Notes: generated by a model not told the origin, from the sequence alone. Shown: positions 18,102-27,128, numbered from the stretch's first letter. The stretch: 64,000 bases of DNA from Kurthia populi (GCF_042686175.1 NZ_JBHUOR010000018.1:1-64000), one strand, 5' to 3'. A program made the numbers and translations.

Positions 18102-19250
18102 TTAAGATAGTAACGCGAGCTTATTAAAGCGTTTATGCGATTTATAATGATCTCGCGGTAATATGTGTAGCACCTGTTCAATAAAACGCTCGGTATTTAG
18201 CTCAATGTCTTGCTCATATGCGGTGATAGCACGTTCAAAGCGAGCACATTGCACTTCATCTTCTAGTACATTCATAACTTGTGCAATAGCAGGTTGGGCT
18301 GCGTCAATTGGATAAACAAGCTGTTTTGGTATTAAATAATCCATATTGATTTGTTCTTGCCCCGGTAGCACAGAGGCGACAAAAATAGGTATACGTTTTA
18401 CAAAAGCTTCTGAAATTGTTACACCACCAGGCTTTGTGATGATGCCATCTACTTGCTCATAGAGTGCATTCATCTCTTCTCGGCTAGAAATATACGCAAG
18501 TGGTGTCACATTTGGTACCTTACTTGTCTGTAGTGTATCAAAAAGTTTTTGATTATTGCCACATAGCACCGAAAAATGCGTATCTGGATAGGCACTACAC
18601 TGTGCTGTAAGAGAAGCTATATCGCCTAAACCGCTATTCCCACCCGCTACAAGTAAATGCTTTGCCTTTGAGCTTTTTACTTGTTTCACACGCGTCATAG
18701 CTGGATGAACAGGAATACCTGAGATTAAAATTTGCTCCGGTGCAATATTGAATGTTGTTTTTAAATGCTCACCAACTGCTTTTGACGGTACTAAATGAAG
18801 ATCGACACCGTCCTTTGCCCACACACCCCCTGCAAAAAAGTCCGTATAGGCGTTAATGACAGGCATAGAAATATGCCCTTTCACTTTTAAGTTGCCGACA
18901 GCATGCGAAGGGAAACTATGTGTACAAATGACCGCTTCTGGTTTCTTTTCTAAAATGATGCGTTCAAGTGTTTCCTCCATCAAGTTTTCCCATGGTGAAA
19001 ATGGTTTAAAATTATATGTTTGTTGATTGAATTGCTTCGCGTAAAACTTACTGTACGAGACGGGATGCTTTTGAATCCATGATAAGTAAATACGTGAAAT
19101 CATTTTTTCAATACGTGGAAATGTATAGTTGAAAATATCGAGCTTTTCCACTTCTTGTGATGGGTCTTGTTTTTTTATATGAGCAGCAATGGCATCTGCC
19201 ACTTGATGATGCCCAGACTGCATTTGCATAAATGGTAAAATCAAAATCAT
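18102..19250 (-). CDS. MurG/UgtP-like glycosyltransferase
   Basis: A GT28-type, MGDG-synthase-like protein of about 382 residues. The N-terminal MQMQSGHHQVADAI matches the GxGH loop of diacylglycerol glucosyltransferases, and GGVTISEAFVKRIPI with PGQEQINMDYL is the C-terminal nucleotide-sugar site. It probably glycosylates diacylglycerol to make glycolipid or a lipoteichoic acid anchor. The frame runs to a TTG at 19274, but AAAGGACG supports the ATG at 19250. It follows DedA and the deacetylase on the same strand. Confidence 0.8.
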   Translation of the reverse strand: MILILPFMQMQSGHHQVADAIAAHIKKQDPSQEVEKLDIFNYTFPRIEKMISRIYLSWIQKHPVSYSKFYAKQFNQQTYNFKPFSPWENLMEETLERIILEKKPEAVICTHSFPSHAVGNLKVKGHISMPVINAYTDFFAGGVWAKDGVDLHLVPSKAVGEHLKTTFNIAPEQILISGIPVHPAMTRVKQVKSSKAKHLLVAGGNSGLGDIASLTAQCSAYPDTHFSVLCGNNQKLFDTLQTSKVPNVTPLAYISSREEMNALYEQVDGIITKPGGVTISEAFVKRIPIFVASVLPGQEQINMDYLIPKQLVYPIDAAQPAIAQVMNVLEDEVQCARFERAITAYEQDIELNTERFIEQVLHILPRDHYKSHKRFNKLALLS

Positions 19251-19294
19251 AATTAACACGTCCTTTACGTCCAAATAAAGTGCGACAAAATGTA

Positions 19295-19891
19295 TTATTT
19301 TTTGCTTTGTACTTGTTTACGTTTATGTTTAATAAAGAAAAATAAAATAAATGCAAGGCCAATAAAAATACCAATAAAAGGTAAATATTCATAACGAATT
19401 GTCACAACATTGGCAGTAGCATAGCCAAGCATCATAAAAGGCACTACCCATATTGTCGTACCAATTAAACTTACAATGACATAAGGGATAAATGGGATTT
19501 TTGAAATACCGGCTAAATAAGGATTAATTTGACGAGCCCCTGGAATAAATAGGCCAATGAGCAATGCTTTTTTATAATTTGCTTCATATTTTTCCTTAAA
19601 GGCTTGTACTTTAAAATCACTCATTTTCATTAGTTTCGTTACTTTGTTAAAAACAGGCGCTCCTGCATAACGGCCAACAGCATAACTTGATAAGAAGCCT
19701 ATAAAGACACCGAAAAATGCGGAAAGAATTGTTGGCAGTGCTGGTAGCGTGTGTTGATGAATTAAAATACCAATAATAACAACCAATGTTTCCTCTGGTG
19801 CTGGGATGCCCACGACACCAAAGAAAAGACAAACAAAAATAATTAATGGTCCATAGCTTTCGACAAGAGATAATACATGGCTAGTGTCCAT
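19295..19891 (-). CDS. DedA-family membrane protein
   Basis: A 198-residue membrane protein with about five helices. The VTT/DedA signature is in FGVVGIPAPEETLVV near residue 22 and in LIGLFIPGARQINPYLAG near residue 112 (the F/xGRxxP-type segment). The family includes flippases for undecaprenyl phosphate and phospholipids. It overlaps the end of the deacetylase gene by 11 bases, suggesting translational coupling. It ends with a basic tail KHKRKQVQSKK. Confidence 0.88.
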   Translation of the reverse strand: MDTSHVLSLVESYGPLIIFVCLFFGVVGIPAPEETLVVIIGILIHQHTLPALPTILSAFFGVFIGFLSSYAVGRYAGAPVFNKVTKLMKMSDFKVQAFKEKYEANYKKALLIGLFIPGARQINPYLAGISKIPFIPYVIVSLIGTTIWVVPFMMLGYATANVVTIRYEYLPFIGIFIGLAFILFFFIKHKRKQVQSKK

Positions 19892-20591
19892 TTTTTTCTA
19901 ACCACGCTTTCGGGTCTGTGAACTGCTGACCTTCGAGCGTAGCCTGGTGAAGAAACTGCGATAATTGATGCAGCATATAGGCTGGGGCAGTGTCGTCTGC
20001 TCCAGGGTTTTGTCCACAATCATGCAATACATAAGTTGCGCCGTCTTGACGCTTTGCATGAAGTTTTTGTAATAATGTCGTTTGACATGTACGGATTTTC
20101 CAATCGCCAAAAATCCCTGTCCACATAACAGGTGTTAAATTTAGCTTGCGAGATACTGGTAAAGTCGCGAGAGAAATATGACCATAAGTTGGTCGATACA
20201 AGGCAACCTTCGACTGTGTAAGGTTTTCTACAACCTCTTTTGCGTGTGCGACTTCTTTATATAAGCCAATAGGTGACAGTCGGTAACTATTTTTATGCGT
20301 ATAGTGATGAAGTCCAATCACATGGCCTTCTTGTTGCATACGCTTAATTATCTCTGGGTAACGCTCCGCTTTTTCCGCAACAACAAAGAAAATGGCTTTT
20401 ATTTCGTATTGTTTTAAAAGATCAAGTAGTTGCGGTGTATATGCTGGATTAGGTCCATCATCAAATGTCAACATGACTCCTGGCATACCATTATTCTGCA
20501 CGATGCCATAGGAAGTACTACGGATAAACACTGTAGGTATGACAGTGTAGGCTGCTGCAAGTCCAACTGCAGCGGCAAGTATTTTTTTCAT
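19881..20591 (-). CDS. Polysaccharide deacetylase (NodB fold), membrane-anchored or secreted
   Basis: A 236-residue protein. A hydrophobic N terminus (ILAAAVGLAAAYTVIPTVF) acts as signal or anchor, then comes a NodB domain: LTFDDGPNP (catalytic and metal Asp pair), VIGLHHYTH (metal His pair), LYRPTYGH (substrate-groove Arg), and VLHDCG near the end. Likely substrates are peptidoglycan or another surface glycan. GAGGGG precedes the ATG at 20591; the frame's further extension overlaps the divergent sigma gene and is not credible. Its head-to-head placement with a SigV-like gene suggests control by that factor, as with deacetylases in lysozyme-resistance regulons. Confidence 0.85.
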   Translation of the reverse strand: MKKILAAAVGLAAAYTVIPTVFIRSTSYGIVQNNGMPGVMLTFDDGPNPAYTPQLLDLLKQYEIKAIFFVVAEKAERYPEIIKRMQQEGHVIGLHHYTHKNSYRLSPIGLYKEVAHAKEVVENLTQSKVALYRPTYGHISLATLPVSRKLNLTPVMWTGIFGDWKIRTCQTTLLQKLHAKRQDGATYVLHDCGQNPGADDTAPAYMLHQLSQFLHQATLEGQQFTDPKAWLEKNGH

Positions 20592-20615
20592 AATAACCAA
20601 CCCCTCATAAAATAG

Positions 20616-20641
20616 AACGTTCAATTTGTAAAAAGGTGTCC
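20616..20641 (-). promoter_or_regulatory. Candidate ECF-type promoter for the deacetylase
   Basis: On the minus strand: GGACAC (20636-20641), a 16-base spacer beginning CTTTTT, then CGTT (20616-20619). It resembles the ECF form TGAAAC-N16-CGTC with mismatches in both boxes. Confidence 0.3.
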
Positions 20642-20706
20642 TATATTCCATTATTTCGTTGAATATGTTATTTTTCAATGCCTTTTTTGAAAATGCTGGA
20701 TGAAAT

Positions 20707-20734
20707 AAAAACTTTTTCAGGTAACAAGAACGTC
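20707..20734 (+). promoter_or_regulatory. Candidate ECF autoregulatory promoter
   Basis: AAAAAC followed by TTTTT (20707-20717) and GAACGTC with its CGTC at 20731-20734. The spacing is 18 rather than the usual 16-17, so this is tentative. It lies 37 bases ahead of the sigma gene. Confidence 0.35.
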
Positions 20735-20770
20735 TATTCGTTGAACTAGTTTGGTAAAGGAGCTCCTTAC

Positions 20771-21274
20771 ATGACAAAAAGACACGACATACGTGCGCAG
20801 TTTGTGGCATGTGTAACGGATTATAAAGACGATTTTTATCGTTTAGCATATAGCTATGTAAAAAATCAGCAGGATGCGCTTGATATTGTGCAAGATGCGA
20901 TACAAAAAGGCTTACAGGCACTTGAGCGCTTAGAAAAAATGGATTCGATGAAAAGTTGGTTTTATAAAATTGTTGTACGAACAGCTATCGACTTTTTACG
21001 AAAACATAAGCGTGTAACGGTAATGGATGATGACACGCTTGACTATTTACAAAGTGGCGCAGAAGACCATTACGAAGATATCGACTTACACGAGGCACTT
21101 GAGCGTTTACCAATCGAATATCGCACTATTATTGTTTTACGTTATTTTGAAGATTTAAAAATCGATGCTATTGCAGAAATAGTAGATGAAAACGTTAATA
21201 CCGTTAAAACAAGATTGTATCGTGGTTTAAAATTATTACGTATTGAAATAACGGAGGGAACCGTTCATGAATAA
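20771..21274 (+). CDS. sigV: ECF sigma factor, SigV-like
   Basis: A 167-residue sigma-70 family protein with region 2 (DFYRLAYSYVKNQQDALDIVQDAI) and region 4 (LPIEYRTIIVLRYFEDLKIDAIAEI followed by VNTVKTRLYRGL), and no regions 1 or 3, so it is an ECF factor. The next gene overlaps by eight bases and encodes an RsiV-like anti-sigma. In B. subtilis SigV is released when RsiV binds lysozyme and then induces cell-wall modification genes. A SigV assignment over other ECF groups rests on the partner and the adjacent deacetylase. AAAGGAGC supports the start. Confidence 0.85.
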   Translation: MTKRHDIRAQFVACVTDYKDDFYRLAYSYVKNQQDALDIVQDAIQKGLQALERLEKMDSMKSWFYKIVVRTAIDFLRKHKRVTVMDDDTLDYLQSGAEDHYEDIDLHEALERLPIEYRTIIVLRYFEDLKIDAIAEIVDENVNTVKTRLYRGLKLLRIEITEGTVHE

Positions 21275-22109
21275 AAAATTGCATGAATTACGAGAGGAAT
21301 ACAAAAATATACCGATTCCTGTGGAGTTAGATAAGCTTGTCACAGAAGCATTGCATGAAAAGCCGAAGAAAAAACGGTTTGTATGGCCGATGACAAGCGT
21401 CGCAGCAGCAACGGTCTTTGTTGCATCGGTAAACCTAAGCCCTGCAGCAGCGGATACATTATCCAAAATTCCTGGCGTCAAAGAGCTTGTTGAGGTTGTT
21501 ACATTTGAAGAAGTACATTATGGCAAGGGCACGACAAAAATTGATGTAGCGACACCGAAAGTGAGTGGACTCGAAAACCAAACGCTTGAAAATAACATAA
21601 ATGCAGACTACCAAGCAACAACAGAAAAACTGTATCAAGAATACAAACAACAAAAGGGACATTTTGCAGTGGATAGTGATTATAAGACGATTACCGACCA
21701 TCATGGCATTCTATCGATTGAGCAAACGATTCTACGTGTACAAGCATCTGGCTATGAGCAGAAACGCTATGTGACCCTTGATACGAAAAATGAAGCGCTT
21801 ATTACATTACCGAGTTTATTTAAAGATACTTCTTATATAGAAGTCATTAGTGAAGAGATTATTCGCCAAATGCATGCGCAAATGAAAGTGGATGACAATA
21901 AAATATACTTTGTAAATCCGGAACAGGAACCTGTTGATGTTTTCAAAAGTATTCATAAAAATCAACAATTTTATATTAATGATAAAGGCAAGCTTGTCAT
22001 TTCGTTTGATGAATATGATGTAGCACCAGGCTATATGGGGGCTGTTCAGTTTGTCATTCCAACGAAGGTGATTCAATCGATTTTAGTAGGGGATCGCTAT
22101 ATTCGATAA
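21267..22109 (+). CDS. rsiV: RsiV-like membrane anti-sigma factor
   Basis: A 280-residue protein, close to RsiV's usual length. A cytosolic N-terminal sigma-binding part comes first (residues 1-35), then one membrane segment (about 36-55, MTSVAAATVFVASVNL), then an extracytoplasmic domain of about 210 residues of DUF3298/DUF4163 type (LENQTLENNINADYQATTEKLY, and ITLPSLFKD). In RsiV this domain binds lysozyme and triggers site-1 cleavage. It overlaps the sigma gene by eight bases, a standard coupling for sigma/anti-sigma pairs. Confidence 0.82.
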   Translation: MNKKLHELREEYKNIPIPVELDKLVTEALHEKPKKKRFVWPMTSVAAATVFVASVNLSPAAADTLSKIPGVKELVEVVTFEEVHYGKGTTKIDVATPKVSGLENQTLENNINADYQATTEKLYQEYKQQKGHFAVDSDYKTITDHHGILSIEQTILRVQASGYEQKRYVTLDTKNEALITLPSLFKDTSYIEVISEEIIRQMHAQMKVDDNKIYFVNPEQEPVDVFKSIHKNQQFYINDKGKLVISFDEYDVAPGYMGAVQFVIPTKVIQSILVGDRYIR

Positions 22110-22119
22110 AAAATAAGGG

Positions 22120-22147
22120 AAGTACGTTTTGTCGTACTTTCTTTTTT
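22120..22147 (+). terminator. Terminator after rsiV-like gene
   Basis: AAGTACG (22120-22126) pairs with CGTACTT (22133-22139), then a T-rich run. The stretch from 22150 to 22279 shows no gene I can support. Confidence 0.85.
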
Positions 22148-22279
22148 TATGTACCAAAAGAGGGTGTGGCAGCCACATAGCAACGAATAATGACCGCATA
22201 GCGTAAATAAGCGATTTTCGTTCTTTTTTTCAATCATAAGGAGGCGACAACATACGAGTAGAAATAAAGTCATCATATA

Positions 22280-22417
22280 AAAAAGACTGGGACAAAACAC
22301 GTCATTTGCCTTTTTTAAAGATTGCAACAAAAAAACGGGAACCGCGCCGTAGCGTAATTCCCATTTTTTTATGCTCATAGTAGCGGTTGTTTTTGCGTAT
22401 GTCAAAGTCTCTTTTTA
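22280..22417. repeat. Dispersed intergenic palindromic element, copy C
   Basis: Same orientation as copy B and somewhat diverged: AAGACTGGGACAAAACACG left end, AAAGTCTCTTTTT right end, central hairpin from ACGGGAACCGCG against AATTCCCATTTTTTT near 22333-22370. It lies between convergent genes. Confidence 0.8.
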
Positions 22418-22461
22418 CTTATCTTGTCTCTGTATTAAACAATACAATATTAATTTCTGCA

Positions 22462-22977
22462 TTATATTTTTTCTTCTTCAGATTTGATATACAAATAACA
22501 TCTTTTTTCATGCTGAGTAGGCAGGTAACCGCATGCTATCAAAAAACTTTCTGCTGTCGTTTTGCCAACTTGCTTGAAATAGGCACATAATTGTTCAATT
22601 CGGTTTTCTGGTGGTACGACATCAAGGAAATTTTTGAAGCTACCATATTGTTTCTGAATAGTTAGGAGCTGCTGTGCGTTATAAACAGTAGCAGCGATTT
22701 TTGCCGTATGCCGGATAATCGATGCGTCCTCTTTCAACTTCTTTTTCTTAGCGTCATCAAACTGCGCAACATGTTTTATCGTAAAATTAGCAAATGCCTG
22801 TTTAAAACCGTCGCGTTTTCGGTAAACAGTTGCCCATTTTAAACCTGCCTGGAAAATTTCAAAGGTCAATGCTTCAAAAAGCTCGTCATCGGTTTCTCGC
22901 TTTGTTCCCCAAATCTTATCATGATAATGGATGAGATCGGCATCATACTCACACCATCTACAGCGAAACTTTTCCAT
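22462..22977 (-). CDS. tag: DNA-3-methyladenine glycosylase I
   Basis: A 171-residue protein beginning with the TAG pattern RCRWCEYDADLIHYHDKIWG, which carries Cys and His residues of the TAG zinc site. FQAGLKWATVYRKRDGFKQAF is the conserved helix-hairpin region, and ESFLIACGYLPTQHEKRC supplies the late His and Cys zinc ligands. TAG removes 3-methyladenine from alkylated DNA. It is slightly shorter than the E. coli enzyme but complete in motifs. Single-gene unit. Confidence 0.9.
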   Translation of the reverse strand: MEKFRCRWCEYDADLIHYHDKIWGTKRETDDELFEALTFEIFQAGLKWATVYRKRDGFKQAFANFTIKHVAQFDDAKKKKLKEDASIIRHTAKIAATVYNAQQLLTIQKQYGSFKNFLDVVPPENRIEQLCAYFKQVGKTTAESFLIACGYLPTQHEKRCYLYIKSEEEKI

Positions 22978-23084
22978 TGGATCACCTCATATTTTTCGTT
23001 TATTATAACAAATATCGAACAAACGTTCTAATTATATGACTTAAAAATATGATACACTTAAAACGCATTAAAGGAGGTTGAAAA

Positions 23085-23285
23085 ATGGACGGCAAAAATC
23101 GTAAAGATGTATATAGTGGTCTGAAAGTTGATATTGTATTAAAAAAAGACCAACGTACAGGTAAGACTGTACAAGGAATCGTGAAAGACTTATTAACAAA
23201 TAGTAGCTCACATCCCCATGGTATTAAAGTACGCTTGACAGACGGGCAAATCGGGCGTGTATGTAACACTTATCCGGAGAAATAA
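23085..23285 (+). CDS. ywbE: YwbE-family small protein
   Basis: A 66-residue protein matching the YwbE (DUF2196) pattern: GLKVDIVLKKDQRTGKTV, then GIVKDLLTNSSSHPHGIKV and LTDGQIGRV. It is a short basic beta-rich domain of unknown role, widespread in Bacillales. AAAGGAGG precedes the ATG. Single gene with its own terminator. Confidence 0.88.
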   Translation: MDGKNRKDVYSGLKVDIVLKKDQRTGKTVQGIVKDLLTNSSSHPHGIKVRLTDGQIGRVCNTYPEK

Positions 23286-23307
23286 ACGTGTTAGTTATAG
23301 TGTGTCT

Positions 23308-23342
23308 AAAGGAATTGTCATTTCAGGCAATTCCTCTTTTTT
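23308..23342 (+). terminator. Terminator after ywbE
   Basis: GGAATTG (23311-23317) pairs with CAATTCC (23328-23334), extended by flanking A/T, with a T run. The rest of 23343-23610 is very AT-rich and shows no gene. Confidence 0.8.
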
Positions 23343-23610
23343 ATCTTCGTTTAAAACGTTTTCTATCATTAAATTAATAACTTTAGTAAACCTTTTTTAT
23401 TTTATATAAGTTAACTATGTTAATTTAAGGTAACTTTTATAATTAAATAGAATAAAAGTATTTATTTTAATACATTATTGCTTATACCGATAAGGCATAC
23501 TTACGCGAACTAGCAAAAAAAGGATATTTAATTTTCGATTTCGTTTCAATTCTGAAAAAAAGATGAAAAAGCGCACACATTACGAATTTCGAAATATTTT
23601 TAAAATTATA

Positions 23611-23639
23611 TTGAAAATTTGAATAATTATTTCTATAGT
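23611..23639 (+). promoter_or_regulatory. Sigma-A-type promoter for the secreted nucleotidase
   Basis: TTGAAA (23611-23616), 17-base spacer, TATAGT (23634-23639), 29 bases upstream of the start codon. Confidence 0.7.
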
Positions 23640-23668
23640 TAGAGTATTAGATACAAAGGGGTGCAAGA

Positions 23669-25438
23669 ATGAAAAAATCAAAGTTAATCGTTTCATTAAG
23701 TGCGGCATTGCTATTAGCGACAGTGCCATTTACAACAACGGATGTCACGGCAGATGCTAAAGTGGTGGACAAAACTGTACCTGTGCAGTTTTTAGGCATG
23801 AATGATTTACACGGTTATATCGATGGCAACAACAAAAAAGATGCCAATGGTGCCGTAATTGGGGGTATGGCTTCTCTTGCATATCATTTCGAACAAGAAA
23901 AGGCAGCTTTTGCAAAGGCAAATAAATTAAAATCAACTAAAAACTCATTAGCGATTCAAGCGGGTGATTTAGTTGGTGGTTCTCCTGCAATTTCCGGACT
24001 ACTACAAGACGAGCCTGTTATGAATATCGTCAATGCAATGAATTTCTCTGTAGGTGCTTTAGGGAATCATGAATTCGATGAAGGCATTGATGAATTTAAG
24101 CGACTTCTTAAAGGAGACGCACCAATTAAAAACGTGACACAAAATTATGAGCTCGTGAAAGATTATCAGTATAATAAATCGTCTATGGATGTCCTATCAG
24201 CAAATATTAATGACAAAAAAACAAATAAGCTTTTAAAAGGCTTTAAACCATATGTGATTAAAAAGGTAGACGGCGTTAAAATCGCCTTTATTGGCGTGGT
24301 CACACCAAGTATTAAAGATGTTGTGCTGGCACAACATACACAGGATATCGACATTGTAGATCCTGGGAAGGCTGTTGCGAAATATACAAAAGAGTTGCGC
24401 AAAAAAGGCGTAAAAGCAATTACTGTTGTGGCACATGCTTCTGTATCAGCGAATAAAGAAGCAAATTCTTCTATTCCAACACAAAAAGATGAGCAATTAA
24501 CAGGTGAAGTAATCGACATGCTAAAAACGGTGAATAAGCTCGATCCGAAAAACTCAATTGACGTCGTATTTGGTGGTCATAATCATGCGTATGCAAATGA
24601 TACATACAAAAAGGTGCGTATCGTTCAAGCCTATAATTATGGTGAAGCCTATTCGGTTGTAAACGGTAAAATTAGCAAGAAAACAAAAGATTTTGTTTCT
24701 ACTCCATCGGCAACGATTAAATACAATTATACACAGCCTGCTGATGTATTGAATTCAAATAAAGTATCGAAAAAGGTTAATAAAATTGTCACAGAGGCGA
24801 AAACAATCGTTGGGAAAATTATGGACCAACCAATTGCTACCTTAGACGTTGAAAGCTTATCAAAAACCGCACCAACAAAAGTACGCCCGACCGACCAGTA
24901 CCCTATCGGCGGCTCTGAAGTCGGTAACTTAGTAACAGATGCACAGCTAGATTATGCGCGTTCAATTGATGCAGAAGTAGACTTTGCATTTACAAACTCT
25001 GGTGGTGTACGCTCAAACTTAAATGGTATCGCAAGTGCTAATGGCTTTACAGTTACACGCGGTGCAGCACAAGCTGTACAACCATTTGGCAATACATTAA
25101 ACATCATTGAATTAACAGGCGCACAAGTAAAAGCAGCAATTAATGACCAATTCATCGGTGGTTATGGTTTAGAAATGGCGGGGTTAAACTATACATTTAA
25201 TGAAAATGGCGTCGTTGATGTTTTTGTGAACGGACAAAAAATCGATGAAGATCGTATCTATAAAGCGGCATTAAATGACTTCTTACTAGGAGGCGGCGAT
25301 AAATTCCCAACCTTCATTGGCGCAAAAGTGACACAATATTTAGGTGTTGATACAGATATTTTCATTAATTATGTTGAAAAAATAGGGACTATTAAAAAAG
25401 AAGATGTCTCGACATTACGTTTAGAACGTGTAGAATAA
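23669..25438 (+). CDS. Secreted bifunctional metallophosphatase/5'-nucleotidase
   Basis: A 589-residue UshA-type enzyme. A signal peptide spans residues 1 to about 30. The N-terminal calcineurin-like domain has FLGMNDLHGYI, IQAGDLVGGSP, GALGNHEFDEG, VVAHAS and FGGHNHAY, all metal-binding motifs in order. The C-terminal domain has TNSGGVRSNL and the substrate stack near FGNTLNIIELTG. It hydrolyses extracellular nucleotides to scavenge phosphate and nucleosides. There is no LPxTG anchor, so it is probably released or wall-associated. GTGCAAG-type weak RBS after AAAGGGG. Confidence 0.92.
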   Translation: MKKSKLIVSLSAALLLATVPFTTTDVTADAKVVDKTVPVQFLGMNDLHGYIDGNNKKDANGAVIGGMASLAYHFEQEKAAFAKANKLKSTKNSLAIQAGDLVGGSPAISGLLQDEPVMNIVNAMNFSVGALGNHEFDEGIDEFKRLLKGDAPIKNVTQNYELVKDYQYNKSSMDVLSANINDKKTNKLLKGFKPYVIKKVDGVKIAFIGVVTPSIKDVVLAQHTQDIDIVDPGKAVAKYTKELRKKGVKAITVVAHASVSANKEANSSIPTQKDEQLTGEVIDMLKTVNKLDPKNSIDVVFGGHNHAYANDTYKKVRIVQAYNYGEAYSVVNGKISKKTKDFVSTPSATIKYNYTQPADVLNSNKVSKKVNKIVTEAKTIVGKIMDQPIATLDVESLSKTAPTKVRPTDQYPIGGSEVGNLVTDAQLDYARSIDAEVDFAFTNSGGVRSNLNGIASANGFTVTRGAAQAVQPFGNTLNIIELTGAQVKAAINDQFIGGYGLEMAGLNYTFNENGVVDVFVNGQKIDEDRIYKAALNDFLLGGGDKFPTFIGAKVTQYLGVDTDIFINYVEKIGTIKKEDVSTLRLERVE

Positions 25439-25446
25439 TGCAAAAA

Positions 25447-25480
25447 AGACAGCTCCTATTCACTGGGGCTGTCTTTTTTT
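25447..25480 (+). terminator. Terminator after nucleotidase
   Basis: AGACAGC (25447-25453) pairs with GCTGTCT (25468-25474), followed by seven T. Confidence 0.9.
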
Positions 25481-25546
25481 ATAAAATGTACATCGATTCC
25501 TCAAATTCATGCTAAAATAGGCGTTGCGAAATGCTAGGAGGAAACA

Positions 25547-25918
25547 ATGAATACACAAGATTATAAATGGATCACACAAGGACGAGACGTTATTATGGCG
25601 CAATGCGCACAATTAAATGAGGCACAATTAGCACAATCACATGGCTTTGCATTAGATAGCGTTAAAGATACATTATTACACATTACAAAATGCTATCGTA
25701 ACTGGATTGGCTCATTTTTATTAGGCAATGATTCTATTGAGGACTTCCCCGTAGAGATTGTAGAAAAAATGACATTAGCTGATATTCAAGAAGTATATGT
25801 ACTAGTTGATAAATACGTCGCATTAGCCCTTCAAACATTTGAAGATTCGATGGATGTGATGACTTCTTCCGCATCTGACTTTAAAGCAACTGTACAATAC
25901 GAATATCGTTTTATTTGA
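25547..25918 (+). pseudogene. DinB-like protein, C-terminally truncated
   Basis: The 123 residues match the first helices of the DinB/YfiT-like four-helix bundle, including SVKDTLLHITKCYRNWIGSF with the first metal His. Full-length members are about 150-170 residues and have a later THEFHHKGQ-type His pair, which is absent here. The last residues (YEYRFI) do not fit the family. AGGAGG and a good ATG remain, so a short protein may still be made, but metal binding should be lost. Confidence 0.6.
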
Positions 25919-25937
25919 TAGCTTATAAAAATAAAAG

Positions 25938-25970
25938 CCCTTCCTAGATAGTGGAAGGGTTTTTATTTTT
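25938..25970. terminator. Terminator between convergent genes
   Basis: CCCTTCC (25938-25944) pairs with GGAAGGG (25953-25959), with a T run on the plus strand and A-rich sequence on the left, so it can serve both directions. Confidence 0.8.
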
Positions 25971-26406
25971 TGACATCAATCGCAATTACATAACTAACAT
26001 CGCCTTTATCCCATCTTGCTGAAATGGTATACATATATAGTCCCTTTTTAGTCGGTGCTTTAAATGTCTGATTTTCTCTTTTTACGTCAATTGAATGCCC
26101 CGCTTCATCTTCTAATAATATACTTTCAGAATCTCCTACTGGTTTTTTACTAAATTGATAGCTCAGTATAGCCCCTGGTTTCACAACAGTTGGTGTAATA
26201 AATCCCTCTTTCACCATTTGTGTCGGTGCTATTTTATCGACACATTCACTTGATATTAAGCTACTCCAGCAATAAGTTCCTTGTGTGACTTCTACTATCT
26301 TATTATCCGCTTTAACTGATAGTGAAGGAATCCCTGTTGCATAATTCCAATAAATAGCGCCACCAATCATTACCATAATAACAACAATTAATGTTATTTT
26401 TTTCAT
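25963..26406 (-). CDS. Membrane-anchored small protein of unknown function
   Basis: 147 residues with one N-terminal membrane segment (ITLIVVIMVMIGGAIYW) and an external part of about 120 residues. The external part has two cysteines about 12 residues apart (GTYCWSSLISSEC) that could form a disulfide, and a beta-rich end (KKGLYMYTISARWD). No family recognised. It overlaps the upstream hydrolase by four bases (ATGA), so both are co-translated. Confidence 0.65.
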   Translation of the reverse strand: MKKITLIVVIMVMIGGAIYWNYATGIPSLSVKADNKIVEVTQGTYCWSSLISSECVDKIAPTQMVKEGFITPTVVKPGAILSYQFSKKPVGDSESILLEDEAGHSIDVKRENQTFKAPTKKGLYMYTISARWDKGDVSYVIAIDVKK

Positions 26407-27128
26407 TTATACTCCCATAACTGATTTGCAATATCAAATGGATTTTCCGTAAGTACATCATGTCCGGTGTCCACACGTATACAATTTGTTTGCGGCAATG
26501 TTGTCATAAATCGCTGCATGGCTTTTTGGCGCACTTGTTCGGCTTCTATAGGCTGAGTCGCAATAAACAATGTGATCGGTTGCATAAGTGCTGGTAGTTT
26601 AAATTGATAGCTTATTTTTGTATAGGCAACCGCTGTTTTCTCCGATACCTTTAATTGCACATGTCCATCTGTATGATGAAAACGTTGGAACACCGCTTCT
26701 TCAAGGACATCATTCCATCTTAGTGCCTCTTCTTTTTCAGCTTCTACTGCTGCTTCAAATGTTGGAAACTGCATTTGGGCGATAAACTGCCTAGCGCCTT
26801 CGATTTCTTGCTCGAGCGATACGCCAAAATCTGCCGACTGTAAATAGCCACCATCTAATAACACTAGATGCGCTGCATTTTTCGGAAAGCGCTGTGCATA
26901 AGCTAAGCAGATGATTGCGCCAAGTGAATGCCCGACTAACATGACAGGCTCGGTCACCTTATGATGTAGCCATGCCACTAGCTCCTCCATTGTAAAATCA
27001 GCTAACGCTTCTTCCTCACCATGTCCGGGCAAATCATAAGCCTCTATATCCTCATTCGGTAATAGCTGTTGCAACTCTTTAAAATAATGCTTCGTACTCC
27101 CTAACCCATGTAAACAAACCCATTTCAT
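26403..27128 (-). CDS. Alpha/beta-fold hydrolase
   Basis: 241 residues. The oxyanion-hole strand is VCLHGLGSTKHYF, the nucleophile elbow is VGHSLGAI near residue 84, and the catalytic His is in VDTGHDVLTENP near the end. The size and layout suggest an esterase or a MenH-like lipolytic enzyme; the substrate is unknown. It is the first gene of a two-gene unit with the membrane protein downstream. Confidence 0.85.
   Translation of the reverse strand: MKWVCLHGLGSTKHYFKELQQLLPNEDIEAYDLPGHGEEEALADFTMEELVAWLHHKVTEPVMLVGHSLGAIICLAYAQRFPKNAAHLVLLDGGYLQSADFGVSLEQEIEGARQFIAQMQFPTFEAAVEAEKEEALRWNDVLEEAVFQRFHHTDGHVQLKVSEKTAVAYTKISYQFKLPALMQPITLFIATQPIEAEQVRQKAMQRFMTTLPQTNCIRVDTGHDVLTENPFDIANQLWEYK

Noticed and set aside
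20592..20921. Long N-terminal extension of the polysaccharide deacetylase
   Set aside because: It overlaps the divergent sigma gene, lacks protein character, and a good ribosome site and signal peptide begin at 20591.
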